DNA of 64,000 nt. Origin: Symbiodinium natans (taxonomy: Eukaryota; Sar; Dinophyceae; Suessiales; Symbiodiniaceae). Position 1 is the first letter of the stretch; every line of letters starts with the position of its first letter. The stretch covers positions 289,722-353,721 of the forward strand of contig CAJNDS010002483.1 in NCBI GenBank assembly GCA_905221605.1, written 5' to 3'. Below are positions 40,560 to 52,140 of this stretch, piece by piece. The notes under the pieces were generated by a model, which saw only the letters and a list, made by a program, of their open reading frames with translations, was not told the DNA's origin and did not search any database. The translations under genes were made by a program, and so were the position numbers.

Positions 40560-41823
40560 GCTCTGGGTGCTTAAGGGAGAGGTGGATTTTTAGGGCATGC
40601 GACGTGGCGAGCTGGAGTTCACAATGAGGGCACGGAACTTTCTCGTCCTGACCAGGTGCATCCACACCCTGAGCAATCCGGGCAACCTCATGTGAAGCAA
40701 GACGTCTGATATGAGTGTCCAACCCCTCAATCAACCGCTGGAGCTGCTGGATCACCTGCTCATTGCAGACAATATCTGGGCCATGCAAGGACAGCAGCGG
40801 CCTTCGCTTCTCCAGCAGGCTGCACATGCGTGCCCGGATGGACTGCTCCACGGGCCTGAGGTTTGCAGTCGCCCAGATGGCAGCATTGGTGACATGTGAC
40901 AGGTGCGCCGGCTGACGAAGGATGGCACGCAGGTGCCTGGTGGCCAAAGCGCGAAGCCTTTGAAGGCCTGACAGCGTACAGCCGACAACTTCAACAGAGT
41001 ACAGCAGGCACGGCTGTATGCAAGCACTCCAAAGTCGTATGCGCCACCTGGCGGCGAGGGGACCCCTGCCATTGAGGACTTTGCGGATCTGCTGGTACCT
41101 CGACTGCGCTGAGCTAATGCGATGACTGATGTTCAGGTCTTGTCGGCGCCTGTACGCAAGTACGGTGCCCAGATAGACATGGCTTTCCTGAACTTTGATC
41201 AGTTGGTCATCGTCATTTACACGGACTTTGAGGAAAGTCGACCCGGCCTTGTGAATCAGAAGTTTGTCTAGCAGCTTTTTGGCCGCTTTGCCCTTTATGC
41301 TAAGCAGGAGAGCAGTTTTCTTGAGGTTCACATGCAACTTGAACAAGGCCAACACCTCCAGCAGCATAGCCAAGTCCTCCAAGGCCTTGTGTAGGGCCGA
41401 AACCGAATCAATAACCCAGCAAGAGCAGAAATCATCGGCAAACAAGGTGAGCGCCTTTTGCAGCCATAGAAGACCTCTGCGCCTGATGAGCTCCTCCATC
41501 ACACTAATGGTGTAAGTGATCCACAGCGTTGGCGCTGCTCGGCAGCCTTGTTCTATTCCATTTGATGTGCAAACCTGTCCTTCTGCCGAAGATGTGCGGC
41601 AGATGTACTTGGCGCCCCTGTGGAGCTGCTGGACAGCGTTGATGATGTCTGATGGTATGTTGTGCTGAATGAGCGATTGCACGAGTGCCTCCCTACAAAC
41701 ACCATCGAAAGCTTTGCTCAAGTCGAGCGATAAACACATGCCGCCAAAGCAAGCAAGGGCGGGACTCCCAAAGCGTTTGCGAAATCGGTTGTCCGCTTGA
41801 CTTCTTTGAAGAGTTTCGACTTG
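40474..41823 (-). pseudogene. LINE reverse transcriptase part
   Basis: This frame holds RT motif A (SLDLSKAFDGV), motif B (GIEQGCRAAP) and motif C (LFADDF). Here the usual YxDD is FADD, common in LINEs. A thumb-like arginine/lysine-rich region follows, then a C2H2 finger CPHCELQLATSHALKIH (C-x2-C-x12-H-x4-H). The N-terminal run of methionines in the open frame (41,836-41,874) is microsatellite, not protein. The frame ends by a shift near 40,480-40,560, where the next zinc-finger frame begins. Family: RVT_1 non-LTR type, clade not assigned. Confidence 0.9.
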
Positions 41824-41830
41824 AATCATA

Positions 41831-41836
<6 letters not shown>
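41824..41836. repeat. Right 13-bp direct repeat flanking the LINE
   Basis: AATCATAAAAATC, identical to 38,034-38,046. It is followed at once by (ATC)n. Confidence 0.7.
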
Positions 41837-41874
<38 letters not shown>

Positions 41875-41875
41875 A
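41837..41875. repeat. ATC microsatellite, right side of the LINE
   Basis: About 12 ATC units. Same repeat type as on the left side of the LINE. Confidence 0.95.
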
Positions 41876-41939
41876 GTAAGTTAGAACAAAATAATACAAA
41901 GAAACGGACCCTGTTTTGGGAACCCGACACCCTTCCTCC

Positions 41940-43430
41940 GACCGGCAAGCGTGGACCCCAGACTCTAAACCCCAGACCCCAAACCCCAAACCCTAAACCC
42001 TAAACCCTAGACCAAATCCCCAATCCCTGAACCCTAAACGGCCCTAAACCCTGCTCTCTTGTGGGTCCAAGGCCCCAAACTACACCCCAAACCCTAAACC
42101 CTAAACCCGAAACCCTAAACCCTAAACCCTATACCCTAAACCCCAAAGCCAGCGCCACACAAAGCCATCCGCCAGCCGGATGCTGTCCAAGCAACTTCCT
42201 GGCTCCCTGGAGCTACTGCTACCTACACCCCCCAACAAAACCGTAGGGTTTAGGGTTTATAAGGGTTAAGGGTTAAGAGTTTAGGGTTTAGGGTTTAGGG
42301 TCCCTTCAAGCCTAGGCCATGATCAGCCTTAAACCCTAAAACCCAAACCCTAACCCTAACACCTGTAGCATGTGCATTCTCTGCCCGACATTTTCTGAAG
42401 CACCGGGATTTCTCTCGTTACAGCCGCAGTGGTTGCAATGCCAGCGAGAAAGGCTGCCACAACCCTGCGAGAATGAACTACGTACCCTAGACCCCAAACC
42501 CGAAACAGTTGGTAGACAGAGCTACAGGGTCCCATAAGATGCGTCTGTAGCCATCCAACCCACGCCCGGAGGCCCTAGTCGTTGCGCGCTTCAGCCTTAG
42601 GGTTTGTGGTTGTTGGGGTTTTGGAGCAAGACTCTGAAACCCTAAAACCCTAAACCCTAAAACCCTAAAATCCCAAAATCCTAAAGCCCAGTAACACCCT
42701 AAACTCAAACCCTGAAACCTCAAGCTCGCGTTTAGGGTTTAGGGTTTAGGGTTTAGGGTGTTTCGGTTTTGGGGGAATTTGGGGCTTCAGGGTTCAGGGC
42801 TAAGGGGCTGAGGCTTTTTAGAGCCTTTTGGGTTTAGGTTTCAGGGCTTTCGGACTTCAGGGGGTTCAGGGTTCAGGTTTAGGATTTAGGGTTTAGGTTT
42901 AGGGTTCAGGGTTCAGGGTTTAGGGTTTAGGGCTTAGGGTTTAGGGTTTAGGGCTTAGGGCTTAGGGTTTAGGGTTTAGGGCTTCGCAACAAGGGCTTCT
43001 GGAGACGGAGGCTGCATGCATGCTACGGAAGGCAAGGAGAATCTTCGGCTGCAGAGCCCTAGGGTTTAGGGTTTAGGGTTTAGGGTTTAGGGTTTAGGGT
43101 TTAGGGTTTAGGGTTTAGGGTTAGGGGTTTGGGGTTGAGGGTTTGGGGTTTAGGGTTTAGGGTTAGGGGTTTGGGGTTGAGGGTTTTAGGGTTTTAGGGT
43201 TTTAAGTTTTTAGGGTCTTAGGGTTTTAGGGTTTCAGGGTTTTAGGGTTTTAGGGTTTCAGGGTTTTCGGGTTTCAGGGTTTTCGGGTTTTCGGGTTTTC
43301 GGGTTTTCGGGTTTTAGGGTTTTAGGGTTTTAGGGTTTTAGGGTTCCAGGGTTCCGGGGCTCGGGGTTTAGGGGTTTAGGGGTTTAGGGGTGTAGGGGTT
43401 TAGGGCGCTAGCGAGCGCTGCTTTTCTGGG
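41940..43430. repeat. CCCTAAA then TTTAGGG/TTTTAGGG variant tracts
   Basis: CCCTAAA-type words at 41,960-42,150, short unique islands, TTTAGGG at 42,730-42,770 and 42,890-42,980, a regular TTTAGGG array at 43,060-43,125, then 8-mers TTTTAGGG, TTTCAGGG and TTTTCGGG at 43,180-43,340. Frames across it are not supported. Confidence 0.85.
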
Positions 43431-43904
43431 CCTCGCCCAAACGGTCTAGGAATAAGGGTTTAGGGTTTGGGAATTAGGGTAGGGCCTGGGGTATGATCTC
43501 CCAAAGACTCTTGAGCAACCTCAGATGGGGCCACAGCTCATATTCTCCCAGCCCCTTGGAAGACTGTCACACCTCGGCATTTCCTTGGGTTGGCCCCCCG
43601 GGGCGTCGGAACCAGCAATGACTCGCTTCGAGGCATAGGCGTAGGGACGGCTCAGCCCCCTAAACCCTAAACCCACAACTTCCGAAACCTCCTACACTTC
43701 CTAAACTTCCGCCACCCTCAACCCCGAACCCCCAAAATCACTACAAACTGAACCCCTAAACCCTCAAGCCCAAACCCTACAGGTTCTGTTTTCAGGGTGA
43801 AACCCTAAACCGTAACCATAAACCCGAAACCCTGAACCCTGGTTTAGGGTCTTCTAGGGTTTCGGCGTTGGGACGGAGGGTTTCCTCCAGATTCCCTAAA
43901 CTCA
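43431..43904. other. Unique island, no gene recognised
   Basis: GC-rich non-repetitive DNA with scattered telomere words. No open frame of note. Confidence 0.5.
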
Positions 43905-44036
43905 TGGGTTCTACCTTGGACCTCCAATGCGGTGCCCTTGGGTTTGGGGACCCTGTTAAAGGATCCTCTAAGGGAATATGAGGGCCATATTTGGAGAAAA
44001 ATAAGGGAACCCTTTAGGGGTACAACCTTAGGGCTA
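43905..44036 (+). repeat. Dispersed repeat family R1, copy 1
   Basis: Shares, in diverged form, the ordered phrases CTACCTTGGACC, CCCTTGGGTTTGGGGA, AGGGCCATATTTGG and TTAGGGGTACAA with the minus strand of 61,231-61,470. Non-coding. Nature unknown. Confidence 0.6.
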
Positions 44037-46410
44037 CGAGGCCCTAAACCCTAAACCCTAAACCCTAAACCCTAAACCCTAAACCCTGAACCCTAAACCC
44101 TAAACCCTAAACCCTAAACCCTAAACCCTAAACCCTAAACCCTAAACCCTAAACGCAAGTGGCGCCCCTGGGACACCCCCGGACTGTCTACGCTGCTCTT
44201 TCCCCTGCTGAGGGCTGCATCCTGTCAACTCATGCGTCACCAGGGCTTAGGGATTTTTGGGTTAGGGTTTACCCTAAACCCTAAACCCAAAAACCCTAAA
44301 CCCTAAACCCTAAACCCAAAAACCCTAAACCATAAACCTTAAACCCTAAAACCCTACACCCTGGTTTAGAGTCAGGAGTTCGGTTCAAAATAAAAATCGG
44401 GGCTCAAGTTTCCCAAGACCATACATTTTGCTGAGTTATGCTTGAAAAAGCTATGGTAAGCTTCTTCACGACAACCTAACCCTAAACCCTAAAACCCTCA
44501 AACCCCTCAAACCCTCAAACCCTAAAACCTAAAGCCCTAGAACGCTAAACCCTAAAACCCTAAAACCGTAAAACCCTAAAACCCTAAAACCCTGAAGCCC
44601 TAAACCTAAATCCCTAAAACCCTAAAACCAAAAAGCCTAAACCCCTACACCCCTAAACCCAAACCCAAACCCAATAAGCGACAGTTAGCAAACAAAACAC
44701 TGCTGAGGGCCTAATGAACCACCCTAGATCCCGAGCCCCTAACCCTAAACCCTAAACCCTAAACCCTAAACCCTAAACCCTAAACCCTAAACCCTAAACC
44801 CTAAACCCTAAACCCTAAACCCTAAATCCCGAACCAAAACCCCACTTGCCGACAGGATTGCGAGCGTCAGCAGAGTCCCCATAGAGCAACAGTCGGTGAG
44901 ACTGGTGAGACGCCCGCGGGAGGGCGCTAAGGTGGAGGGTGCTATCGGTTTAGGGTTAGGGTTTAGGGTTTAGGGTTTAGGGTTTAGGGTTTAGGGTTTA
45001 GGGTTTAGGGTTTAGGGCTTAGGGCTTAGGGTTTAGGATTTAAGGGGCTTGGAGGGGGGGTTTAGGTTTTGGGGGGTCTAGGTCCCAGGGCTTTGGGGTT
45101 TAGGACTTAGGGTTTAGGGTTAGGTTTAGGGAGCTTCGGGCTGGAGGTTCCCGCGGGGCGGTGAAAACTATTTTATACCTGCGACGACCGCGCCTGGTTG
45201 GGGGCTCCCGCAAAAGAGCGGCGGCAAAGATCACTGCATAAGCTTCCAGGACACAGGACATGTAGCCCGGAGTATTTCCACAGAATCTGCAGATGAAAGC
45301 CCTGATACCGTGAGACCTGAAATCGTCCCGAACTAGGCTAAACCCCAAACCCCAAACCCTAAACCCTACTTAAGCGAATACCCTAAACCTCCAAACCGTG
45401 AACCACAAGCCCTAAACCCGAAACCCTAAACCCTAAACCCTAAACCCTAAGAGCGAGTTGTGGGTTTTGCGGCGCTCACGGCAAGAGCCCCCGTCCACAC
45501 AGCTGCCGCTCAGTGGAACTGCCTACCTTCGGGCACCTGATGGCTCAGGGGGTGAGGGTTTGGGGTTTGGGGTTTAGGGTTTAGGGTTCAGGGTTCAGGG
45601 TTTAGGGTTTAGGGTTTAGGGTTTAGGGTTTAGGGTTTAGGGCTTAGGGTTTCGGGTTTAGGGTTTAGGGCTTAGGGTTCAGGGTTTAGGATTTAGGGCT
45701 TAGGGTTTCGGGTTTAGATTTTAGGGTTTAGGGTTTAGGGTTTAGGGTCCCTAAACCTTAAACCCTGAACCACATAGGGGCGGAGGGTGTTTTTGGGCTG
45801 TTGGGTGTTCTTGCACGGTTTCAGCTTCTTTTTGTGGGCTTTGGTGTTCTTTCGGCTTAAGAGCTCCAAGCACCCAAACATTGAACCCTGAACTCCGAAA
45901 CCCTAAGCCCAGAAGTCTACAGCCTCAACCCTGAAACCATTAACCCTGAAACCCTCAACCCTACATCCGAAACCCGAAACTCCAACCCCTAGCATAGGGG
46001 TGGGTTTAGGGGTTCGCGGACCCCCAACTATCCCCAAAAGCGAAGAGCCTAAACCCAGGGTTTCGGGATTAGGATTTAGGGTTTATGGCTTAGGGTGTAG
46101 GGTTTAGGGTTTAGGGTTTTTAGGGTTTAGGGTTTAGGGCGAGACCTTCTAACTCCTTGCACCCAGCCACCCCGACAGAAATCCCTAGAATTGCGCTCTG
46201 GGTGGAGCCTTTCTCGGCGCCATTCTTCCCAGCGCCCTGCACTTTCAGGGTTTAGGGTTTAGGGTTTGGGGTTTGGGGTTCAGGGTTTAGGGTTTAGGGT
46301 TTAGGGTTTGGGGTTTGGGGTTTGGGGTTTGGGGTTTGGAGTTTGGGGTTTGGGGTTTGGGGTTTGGGGTTTGGGGTTTGGGGTTTGGGGTTTGGGGTTT
46401 AGGGTTTAGG
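44037..46410. repeat. Telomere-type tracts with islands
   Basis: CCCTAAA at 44,041-44,153 and 44,740-44,826; CCCTAAAA-type at 44,520-44,640; TTTAGGG at 44,950-45,040 and 45,565-45,750; TTTGGGG homogeneous at 46,305-46,400. An 82-codon minus frame at 45,100-45,348 has a plausible central stretch but no domain. Otherwise nothing recognised. Confidence 0.8.
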
Positions 46411-49050
46411 GTGTGTTGCAGGGGTTCAAGGGTTCAAGGGCTCAGGGGTTGCGGTTTAGTGAGCTTAGGCTTGGGTGTGGGAAGTGTGGAGTCTTGCGTT
46501 CAGAGGTGACGAGCTGAAGGCTTCGGATTGAGGGGCGGCTGCAATGGGATCCCCCGAAGCCCTCTAAGTGTATAGGTTGCAAGTAGACCCATAATTGGGG
46601 ATATAGGTACCCATGAACCTCCAAGCACATCCCCTTAACACTAGCCCTCAAACCCCCCCCCCCCCCCCCCACCCCAGCCCGCCAAAACCCGCAAACCCTC
46701 AAACCTCAAACCCTAAACCCCCTAAACCCTGAACCTCCTAAATCCCCTAAACCCTCTGAACCCTTCAACCCCCTAAACTCTAAACCCTAAAACCCCCCAA
46801 AGCCTTAAAACCCCGTAAACCCTAAAACCACCTAAACCCTAAAATCCCCTAAACCCTAAAATCCCCCAAACCCTAACCCCTAACCCCTAAACCCCTAAAC
46901 CCTCTGAACCCTCTGAGCTCTTTTCGGCCACAGCATGGGCTCACAGCTCGAAGTTCCACTCGGCCAGGCAATCCGGGCAAAACGCCCGACCTGGGAAGAA
47001 AGTTAGGGTTGAAAGGGGTCCCTAACCTCCTAGCCCTAAGCCCTAAACCCTGAGCCCTAAACCCTAAACCCTAAACCCTAAACCCTGAGGGTTCAGGCGT
47101 TTGGGGGTTTACGTACAGCTTCTAAACCTCTAAACCTCTGAGCCCCAAAGCTTGCGCCCCAACCTCCCTGAGCTTGTGCCACAGCTACGCCCAGAACCTC
47201 CAATCACCAAAACATCCTCAAGCTCAAAAGCAGAAATCGGAACACAAAGCCCTAAGAGCCCTAAGGGCCCTAACCTCCTCAGAACCTAACAGCCCAAGCC
47301 CAAAAAACACCGAAGAAAAAGACGCCCAAAAGCCTCCCAAACAAATAACGCTAAGCGCCCAAGCCCCTCCACCCTGACCGCCAAACCAAACCCTAAACCC
47401 TCACCCCAAAAACCTAAACCCTAAACCCTAAACCCGCTCTGGGGAGTGGGCAGCGCTCGCCCTTGTCCTCGGTCTCGCTGCTGCCCCAAGTCTCTGCCTC
47501 TCAACAGCCCAGAGGGCACAGAGGGTTTAGGGTTTAGGGTTTGGGGTTTAGGGTTTGGGGTTTAGGGTTTAGGGTTGAGGGTTTAGGGTCTAGGGGTTGC
47601 TGGTGATTCATCGTGCTGTTGACCTTTTTGGGCTTTCTTGGGACGTTAGAGCTTTGGGGTTCCTTGGTGTGATTTGGAGGTTGCACTTCTGGTTGGGGGC
47701 TTAGGACCCGAGCGCTTCAGGCTTAGGGTTTAGGGTTTAGGGTTTAGGGTTTCGGGTTTAGGGTTTAGGGTTTAGGGTTTAGGGTTTAGGGTTTAGGGCT
47801 TGGGGTTTAGGGTTTAGAGCACCACCCACAGCCAGTTGTGGACCCCTAGCGGAACCCCGACAATGGCATAACCCTAAACCCTAAATCCCTAACCCCAAAA
47901 ACCTTTAACCCTAAACCCTGAACCCTAAACCCCTGAACCCTGAACCCTAAACCCTAAACCCAAAAACCCATCAAAGCCCTAAAGCCTCCTGTTCAGGCGG
48001 CCACCATCTCTCCGCCCAGCCCCTGAAGCACCTACACAAAACCCGGTCTTCACAGGATCTGTGGGCCTACAAGGGTTGAGGGTTTAGGGTTTAGGGTTTA
48101 GGGTTTAGGATTTAGGGTTGAGATGTGGTTAGAGGGCTTGAGGGCTGAGGGTTTAGACGCTCTTAGGGCCTAGGGCTCACAGGGGCGCTTCTGAAGGCGT
48201 AGGTTTGAGACTCTTTCGGAGACCTTCGATCCCTAAACCCTAAACCCTAAACCCTAAAACCCTAAACCCTAAACCCTAAACCCTAAACCCTAAACCCTAA
48301 ACCCCTAAACCCCTACACTAGAGGGTTTAGATGGGCTCAGGGCTTAAGGATGAAGCCTCTGATGGGCTGATGGTTCAGGGCGTGACGGCCCTAGACCCCG
48401 AAGCCCTTGGCCCTTGAATCCCTAAACCCTAAACCCTAAACCCTAAACCCTAAACCCTAAACCCTAAACCCTAAACCCTAAACCCTAAACCCTAAACCCT
48501 AAACCTTAACCCTAGAACCCCAAAAACTCAACCCCTTCAACACTGTCTTGAGCCCCTGCACCCTAGAACCCTAGAACCCTAAACTCTAGAACCCTAGAAC
48601 CCTAAAACCCTAGAATCCCCTGGACCCTTGGGTTCGGGGTTTAGGGTTAAGCCCTCAAACCCTAGAGCCCTAGAACCCTAAACCCAAAACCCGAAACCCT
48701 AAACCCTAGAACCCTGCACTGGGGCCTTGTTGAAGCCTTCCCGGCTGCTCGCCAGGCGGCGGAAGCGAACGGAGCCGGACCGGCCGCATTCCTCGCCTGG
48801 GCTACCCCAAGCCCTAAACCGTAAACCCCGAAGCCTAAACCCTAAACCCCAAACCCTAAACCCTAAACCCCAAAAGGGTTTGGAGCCTTACGAGCTTCGT
48901 CATGGTGAGGGCCAAACGAACTCCGGGGGAGCACCCTAAACCCTAAACCCTAAACCCTAAACCCTAAACCCTAAACCCTAAAAGGCCGTGGAGCACTGAA
49001 GCTGCTCGTGGACCTCCGTGAACTGTTGAGCCGCCAGAAACGCCTCCTCC
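46411..49050. repeat. Degenerate CCCTAAA DNA with islands
   Basis: C run at 46,657-46,671; CCCTAAA-like text 46,690-46,915; TTTAGGG 47,525-47,590 and 47,720-47,815; CCCTAAA 48,233-48,310 and 48,420-48,510; CCCTAGAA-type words 48,560-48,720; CCCTAAA 48,935-48,980. Islands are short. No gene recognised. Confidence 0.75.
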
Positions 49051-49400
49051 CGTTCAGGGTCTAGGGTTTAGGGTTTAGGGTTTGGGGTTTAGGGTTTAGG
49101 GTTTGGGGTTTAGGATTTGGGGTTTAGGGTTTGGGATTTAGGGGTTTGGGGTTTGGGATTTAGGGTTTGGGATTTAGGGTTTGGGGTTTGGGGTTTAGGG
49201 TTTAGGGTCTGGGGCTTAGAGTTTGGGGTTTGGGGCTTGGGGCTCGGGGTTCGGGGTTCGGGGTTCGGGGTTCGGGGTTTAGGGTTTGCGGTTTGGGGTT
49301 TAGGGTTTGGGGTTTAGGGGCTTGGGGTTCAGAGGTTTGGGGATTTGGGGGTTTGGGGGCTAAGGGTTAAGAGTTCAGGGTTTTAGGGGCTGAGCCGTTT
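49051..49400. repeat. TTTGGGG/TTTAGGG/TTCGGGG array
   Basis: Variant array with short homogeneous runs of TTTGGGG and TTCGGGG. Frames through it are repeat artefacts (GFRVWGLG-type). Confidence 0.9.
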
Positions 49401-49738
49401 GGTGTGTGGGAGGGGGGGAGGTACAGGGATAAAAGGCTCCAGAGTAGGATTTAGACTGTGGTCTTATACAGTTCAAGGATATTCGGGGCTTAGGGTTTGG
49501 GGTGTACGGTTTGGAGTTTAAGGGTTCGGGCTTGAGGGTGCGCAGCTCAAACTAAACCCTAAACCCTAAACCCTAAACCCTAAACCCTATACCTTATACC
49601 TTATACCCTATACCCTATACCCTAAACTAAACCCTAAACCCATGCAAGTTTGGGCTCCGTCCTCTTTGGGCGGCTGCCTCAGTTGCGACAGCCGCGCTCG
49701 CTTGGCGGCTGGGAGCAAGTCCTCCACACAGCCAGAGA

Positions 49739-49798
49739 GCGCGCGCGCTCGCGTGCGCGCGCTCGCGTGCGCGCGCCCGCGTGCGTGCGCTCGCGCTT
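49739..49798. repeat. Alternating purine-pyrimidine tract
   Basis: About 60 bp of GC/GT alternation (GCGCGCGCTCGCGTGCGCGC and on). Such sequence can adopt Z-DNA. A minor stretch of the same kind lies at 36,285-36,311. Confidence 0.9.
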
Positions 49799-49800
49799 TT

Positions 49801-50868
49801 GGCCGCAGCATGTGGGTGCAGGGGCTTAGGGTTTAGGATCGAAATGTAGCGTTTATGAAGTATAGGGTTTAGGGTTGAGGGTTGAGGGTCTGAACCTAAA
49901 TCAAGACCCCCAAAAACGTAAAAGCGCGAAAAACCAAAGCAAGTCCTCAGGCGGCAACAGCACAAGCCTCAGCTGAAAAAACTTGCACGAGGGCTGCTCT
50001 AAAGTCTAAGCCCTACAAACCCTAAAGCCCTAAACCCTAAAACCCTAAAACCCTTAAACCCTAAAACCCTAAAACCCTAAAGCCCTAAAAACCCAAAACC
50101 CTAAAACCTTAGAATCCGGAACCCAACACCCTAAACCCTGAACCCTAAAAATCGAAAGCTCCCTCAGCCTCTCCCTTCTCCGTTCGTCGCTGAGCCAAAG
50201 TGGTTTTGGCCAACTCAATCAATAACTGTGAACCGTCAGGCGCCTGAAAGGCGGTTTAGGATTTAGGGTTTAGGATTTAGGGTTTCGGGCTTAGGGGTTT
50301 TACGGTTGGGTACGGCCTACCCAGGAACTGTCTTCCCTCGGGGTTTGTATTCGGGGCTGTCTACTAACATACCTAGATGTCAATCGCGGTCTACTGTTAC
50401 GGAGCGGGAGGCTAAACGTTTCCCTTTGGGTACGAAATAAATAAAATGCCTGAATTGAATCAGCAAGCATAACCAACCAATTGTCTAGATGTGTGGCGTT
50501 CTATTTTCTGCATCGCTGGCGCTACAACCCCCGATTGTTATGCGGTTTCGGGTTTAGGGTCCAGGGTTCTTGCCACGAGTGCGACAGAGCGACGCTCGTG
50601 CTGCTTGCACGCCACCTTCGGCCACGTCCTCGCTAGGTTTGGGGTTTGGGGTTTTTCGGCTGGAAGTTCGGGAGATGAAGGTTCGAGGACTCCCACTCCC
50701 CCTAAGCGCCTAAACCAGTACACTCGAAACCATTCAACCCGAAAGCCGAAACCCGAAACCCGAAACCCTAAACCCGAAACTCTGAACCCTAAACCCTAAA
50801 CCCTGAACTCAAACCAATATCCTAGCCCCTCACCAAAACTCACAACCCGAGACCCTAAAGCCTGAACC
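49801..50868. other. Unique and degenerate telomere-like DNA
   Basis: CCCTAAAAC-type words at 49,995-50,150; the rest is unique. A 102-codon plus frame (50,491-50,799) ends in telomere-derived NPKPETLNPK-type text and has no domain. No gene called. Confidence 0.5.
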
Positions 50869-50871
50869 CTA

Positions 50872-51011
50872 CTGGGAGGTTCATGGTACTTCTTAACCAA
50901 TTATGACTGCACTTATAATTGTACATATAGCCGTATTAGGGCACTTAAGGGTCGTATAAGTGGGTTAGAAGTACAGTTCTAATTGGTTAATAAGTACCAT
51001 GAACCTCCCAG
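50872..51011. mobile_element. Miniature inverted-repeat element, family B
   Basis: About 140 bp with 32-bp terminal inverted repeats (CTGGGAGGTTCATGGTACTT... and ...AAGTACCATGAACCTCCCAG) carrying a single mismatch. TA flanks both ends, so a TA target duplication is likely, or the repeat extends outward by two to three bases. The interior is AT-rich and non-coding. Intact ends suggest a fairly recent insertion. Confidence 0.8.
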
Positions 51012-51630
51012 TAGACCCTAACTAAACCCAAGCCTTGAGAAGCGACCCTAAAGAACCTCGAAGCCAAACGTCGAATCCCTTAACCCAATGCACGCCTGCA
51101 GTATTTAACCCCTCACACAGAAGCTAAAACGTCTAGGGTTTAGGGTTTAGGGTTTGTGGCTTAGGGTTCAGGCAACAGGGTTTAGGGTGTTTAGGGTTTA
51201 GGGTTTAGGGGTGAGGGTTTACGGTTTAGGGTGGTTCAGGCTATATGGTTTAGGCTACAGACTATGCGCAGGCCGGTCTATGGCATCGCATCCGCCCAAC
51301 CCTCGGCCTTCGAACCTTCCGGCCCTGTAAGATTGGCGTTTCGGAGCCGCCATGAACCCCTTCTGGAACCCCTTCTGCCCCTCACCCCCCCCTCTGCGCG
51401 GGCGATGACCAAGGCGCCCAAAACCCTAAACCCTAAACCCTCAACCCTAAACCCTAAAGCCTAGAACCTTCCGGGTTTCGGGCTGCAAGCCCCTGTAACC
51501 GCGCTCCTGCAGGGAGTCCGACAGGCAGCCCTGCCACAAACGTGTCACTGATTCTCAGGCACCCTAAACCCTAAACCCTAAACGCTAAACCGAGCTTCCG
51601 GCATTCAATACCCCACAAACGAGGTTTATG

Positions 51631-51754
51631 TTGGGATGCTCCCCCTTATACTAACAGTCCTGAATACGGATTCGAATAGGGGGTACTATAATCCCTAAAC
51701 CCTGAACCCTAAACCCTAAATCAAGGACTGCTAGTATGAGGAGGAACATCTCAA
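51631..51754. mobile_element. Family A element copy 3, split by telomere repeats
   Basis: Ends TTGGGATGCTCC...GGAACATCTCAA and the arm TTATACTAACAGTCCTGAAT mark a family A element. At 51,691-51,720 its loop contains about four CCCTAAA-type heptamers that no other copy has, so telomere-type DNA sits inside the element. Confidence 0.75.
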
Positions 51755-51847
51755 GGTTTTTGTGACTTACGGGGTTTCGGGACTGAGTTTCCTTCCCCCC
51801 CGCTGCCACTGTAGGGTTTAGGGTTTAGATTCGGTTTAGAGGAGCGC

Positions 51848-51936
51848 GCCTTATACTAACAGTCCTTGATAGGGATTGTAGTACCCCGTGTTATAATCCC
51901 GATTAAGGACTGTTAATATATGCGGGAACATCCCAA
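51848..51936. mobile_element. Family A element copy 4
   Basis: Arms CCTTATACTAACAGTCCTTG and ATTAAGGACTGTTAATATA and an intact right end GGGAACATCCCAA. The left outer end is missing (it starts after GGAGCGCG). It lies about 95 bp from copy 3. Confidence 0.7.
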
Positions 51937-51944
51937 GCTGAAAC

Positions 51945-52140
51945 CCTAAGCCCTAAACCCTAACCCTAAACCCCAAACCCTAAACCCTAAACCCTAAACC
52001 TTAAACCCTAAACTCTAAACTCTAAACCCTAAACCCTAAACCCTAAACCCTAAACCCTAAACCCCAAACCCTAAACCCTAAACCCTAAACCCTAAACCCT
52101 AAACCCAAACCCTAAACCTAAACCTAACCCCCCCCCCCCC
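51945..52140. repeat. CCCTAAA tract ending in a C run
   Basis: About 26 heptamers, then a run of about 17 C. Confidence 0.9.

Larger units (their letters stand above)
38047..41823 (-). mobile_element. 5'-truncated, frameshifted LINE with C19-protease-like 3' domain
   Basis: Minus-strand non-LTR retrotransposon. It enters directly inside the reverse transcriptase, upstream of motif A, so the 5' part (endonuclease, early RT) is missing. Then follow zinc fingers, an unknown helical region, and a ubiquitin-specific-protease-like domain. The coding path needs at least four frame changes, so it is a dead copy. It is flanked by a 13-bp direct repeat and by ATC microsatellite on both sides. There is no poly-A at its 3' end; the 3' flank is the GAT-type microsatellite, which could be either target or tail. 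Confidence 0.85.

Noticed and set aside
45100-45348. 82-codon minus-strand frame as an exon
   Set aside because: The ends run into telomere-like text and the central part matches nothing I recognise.
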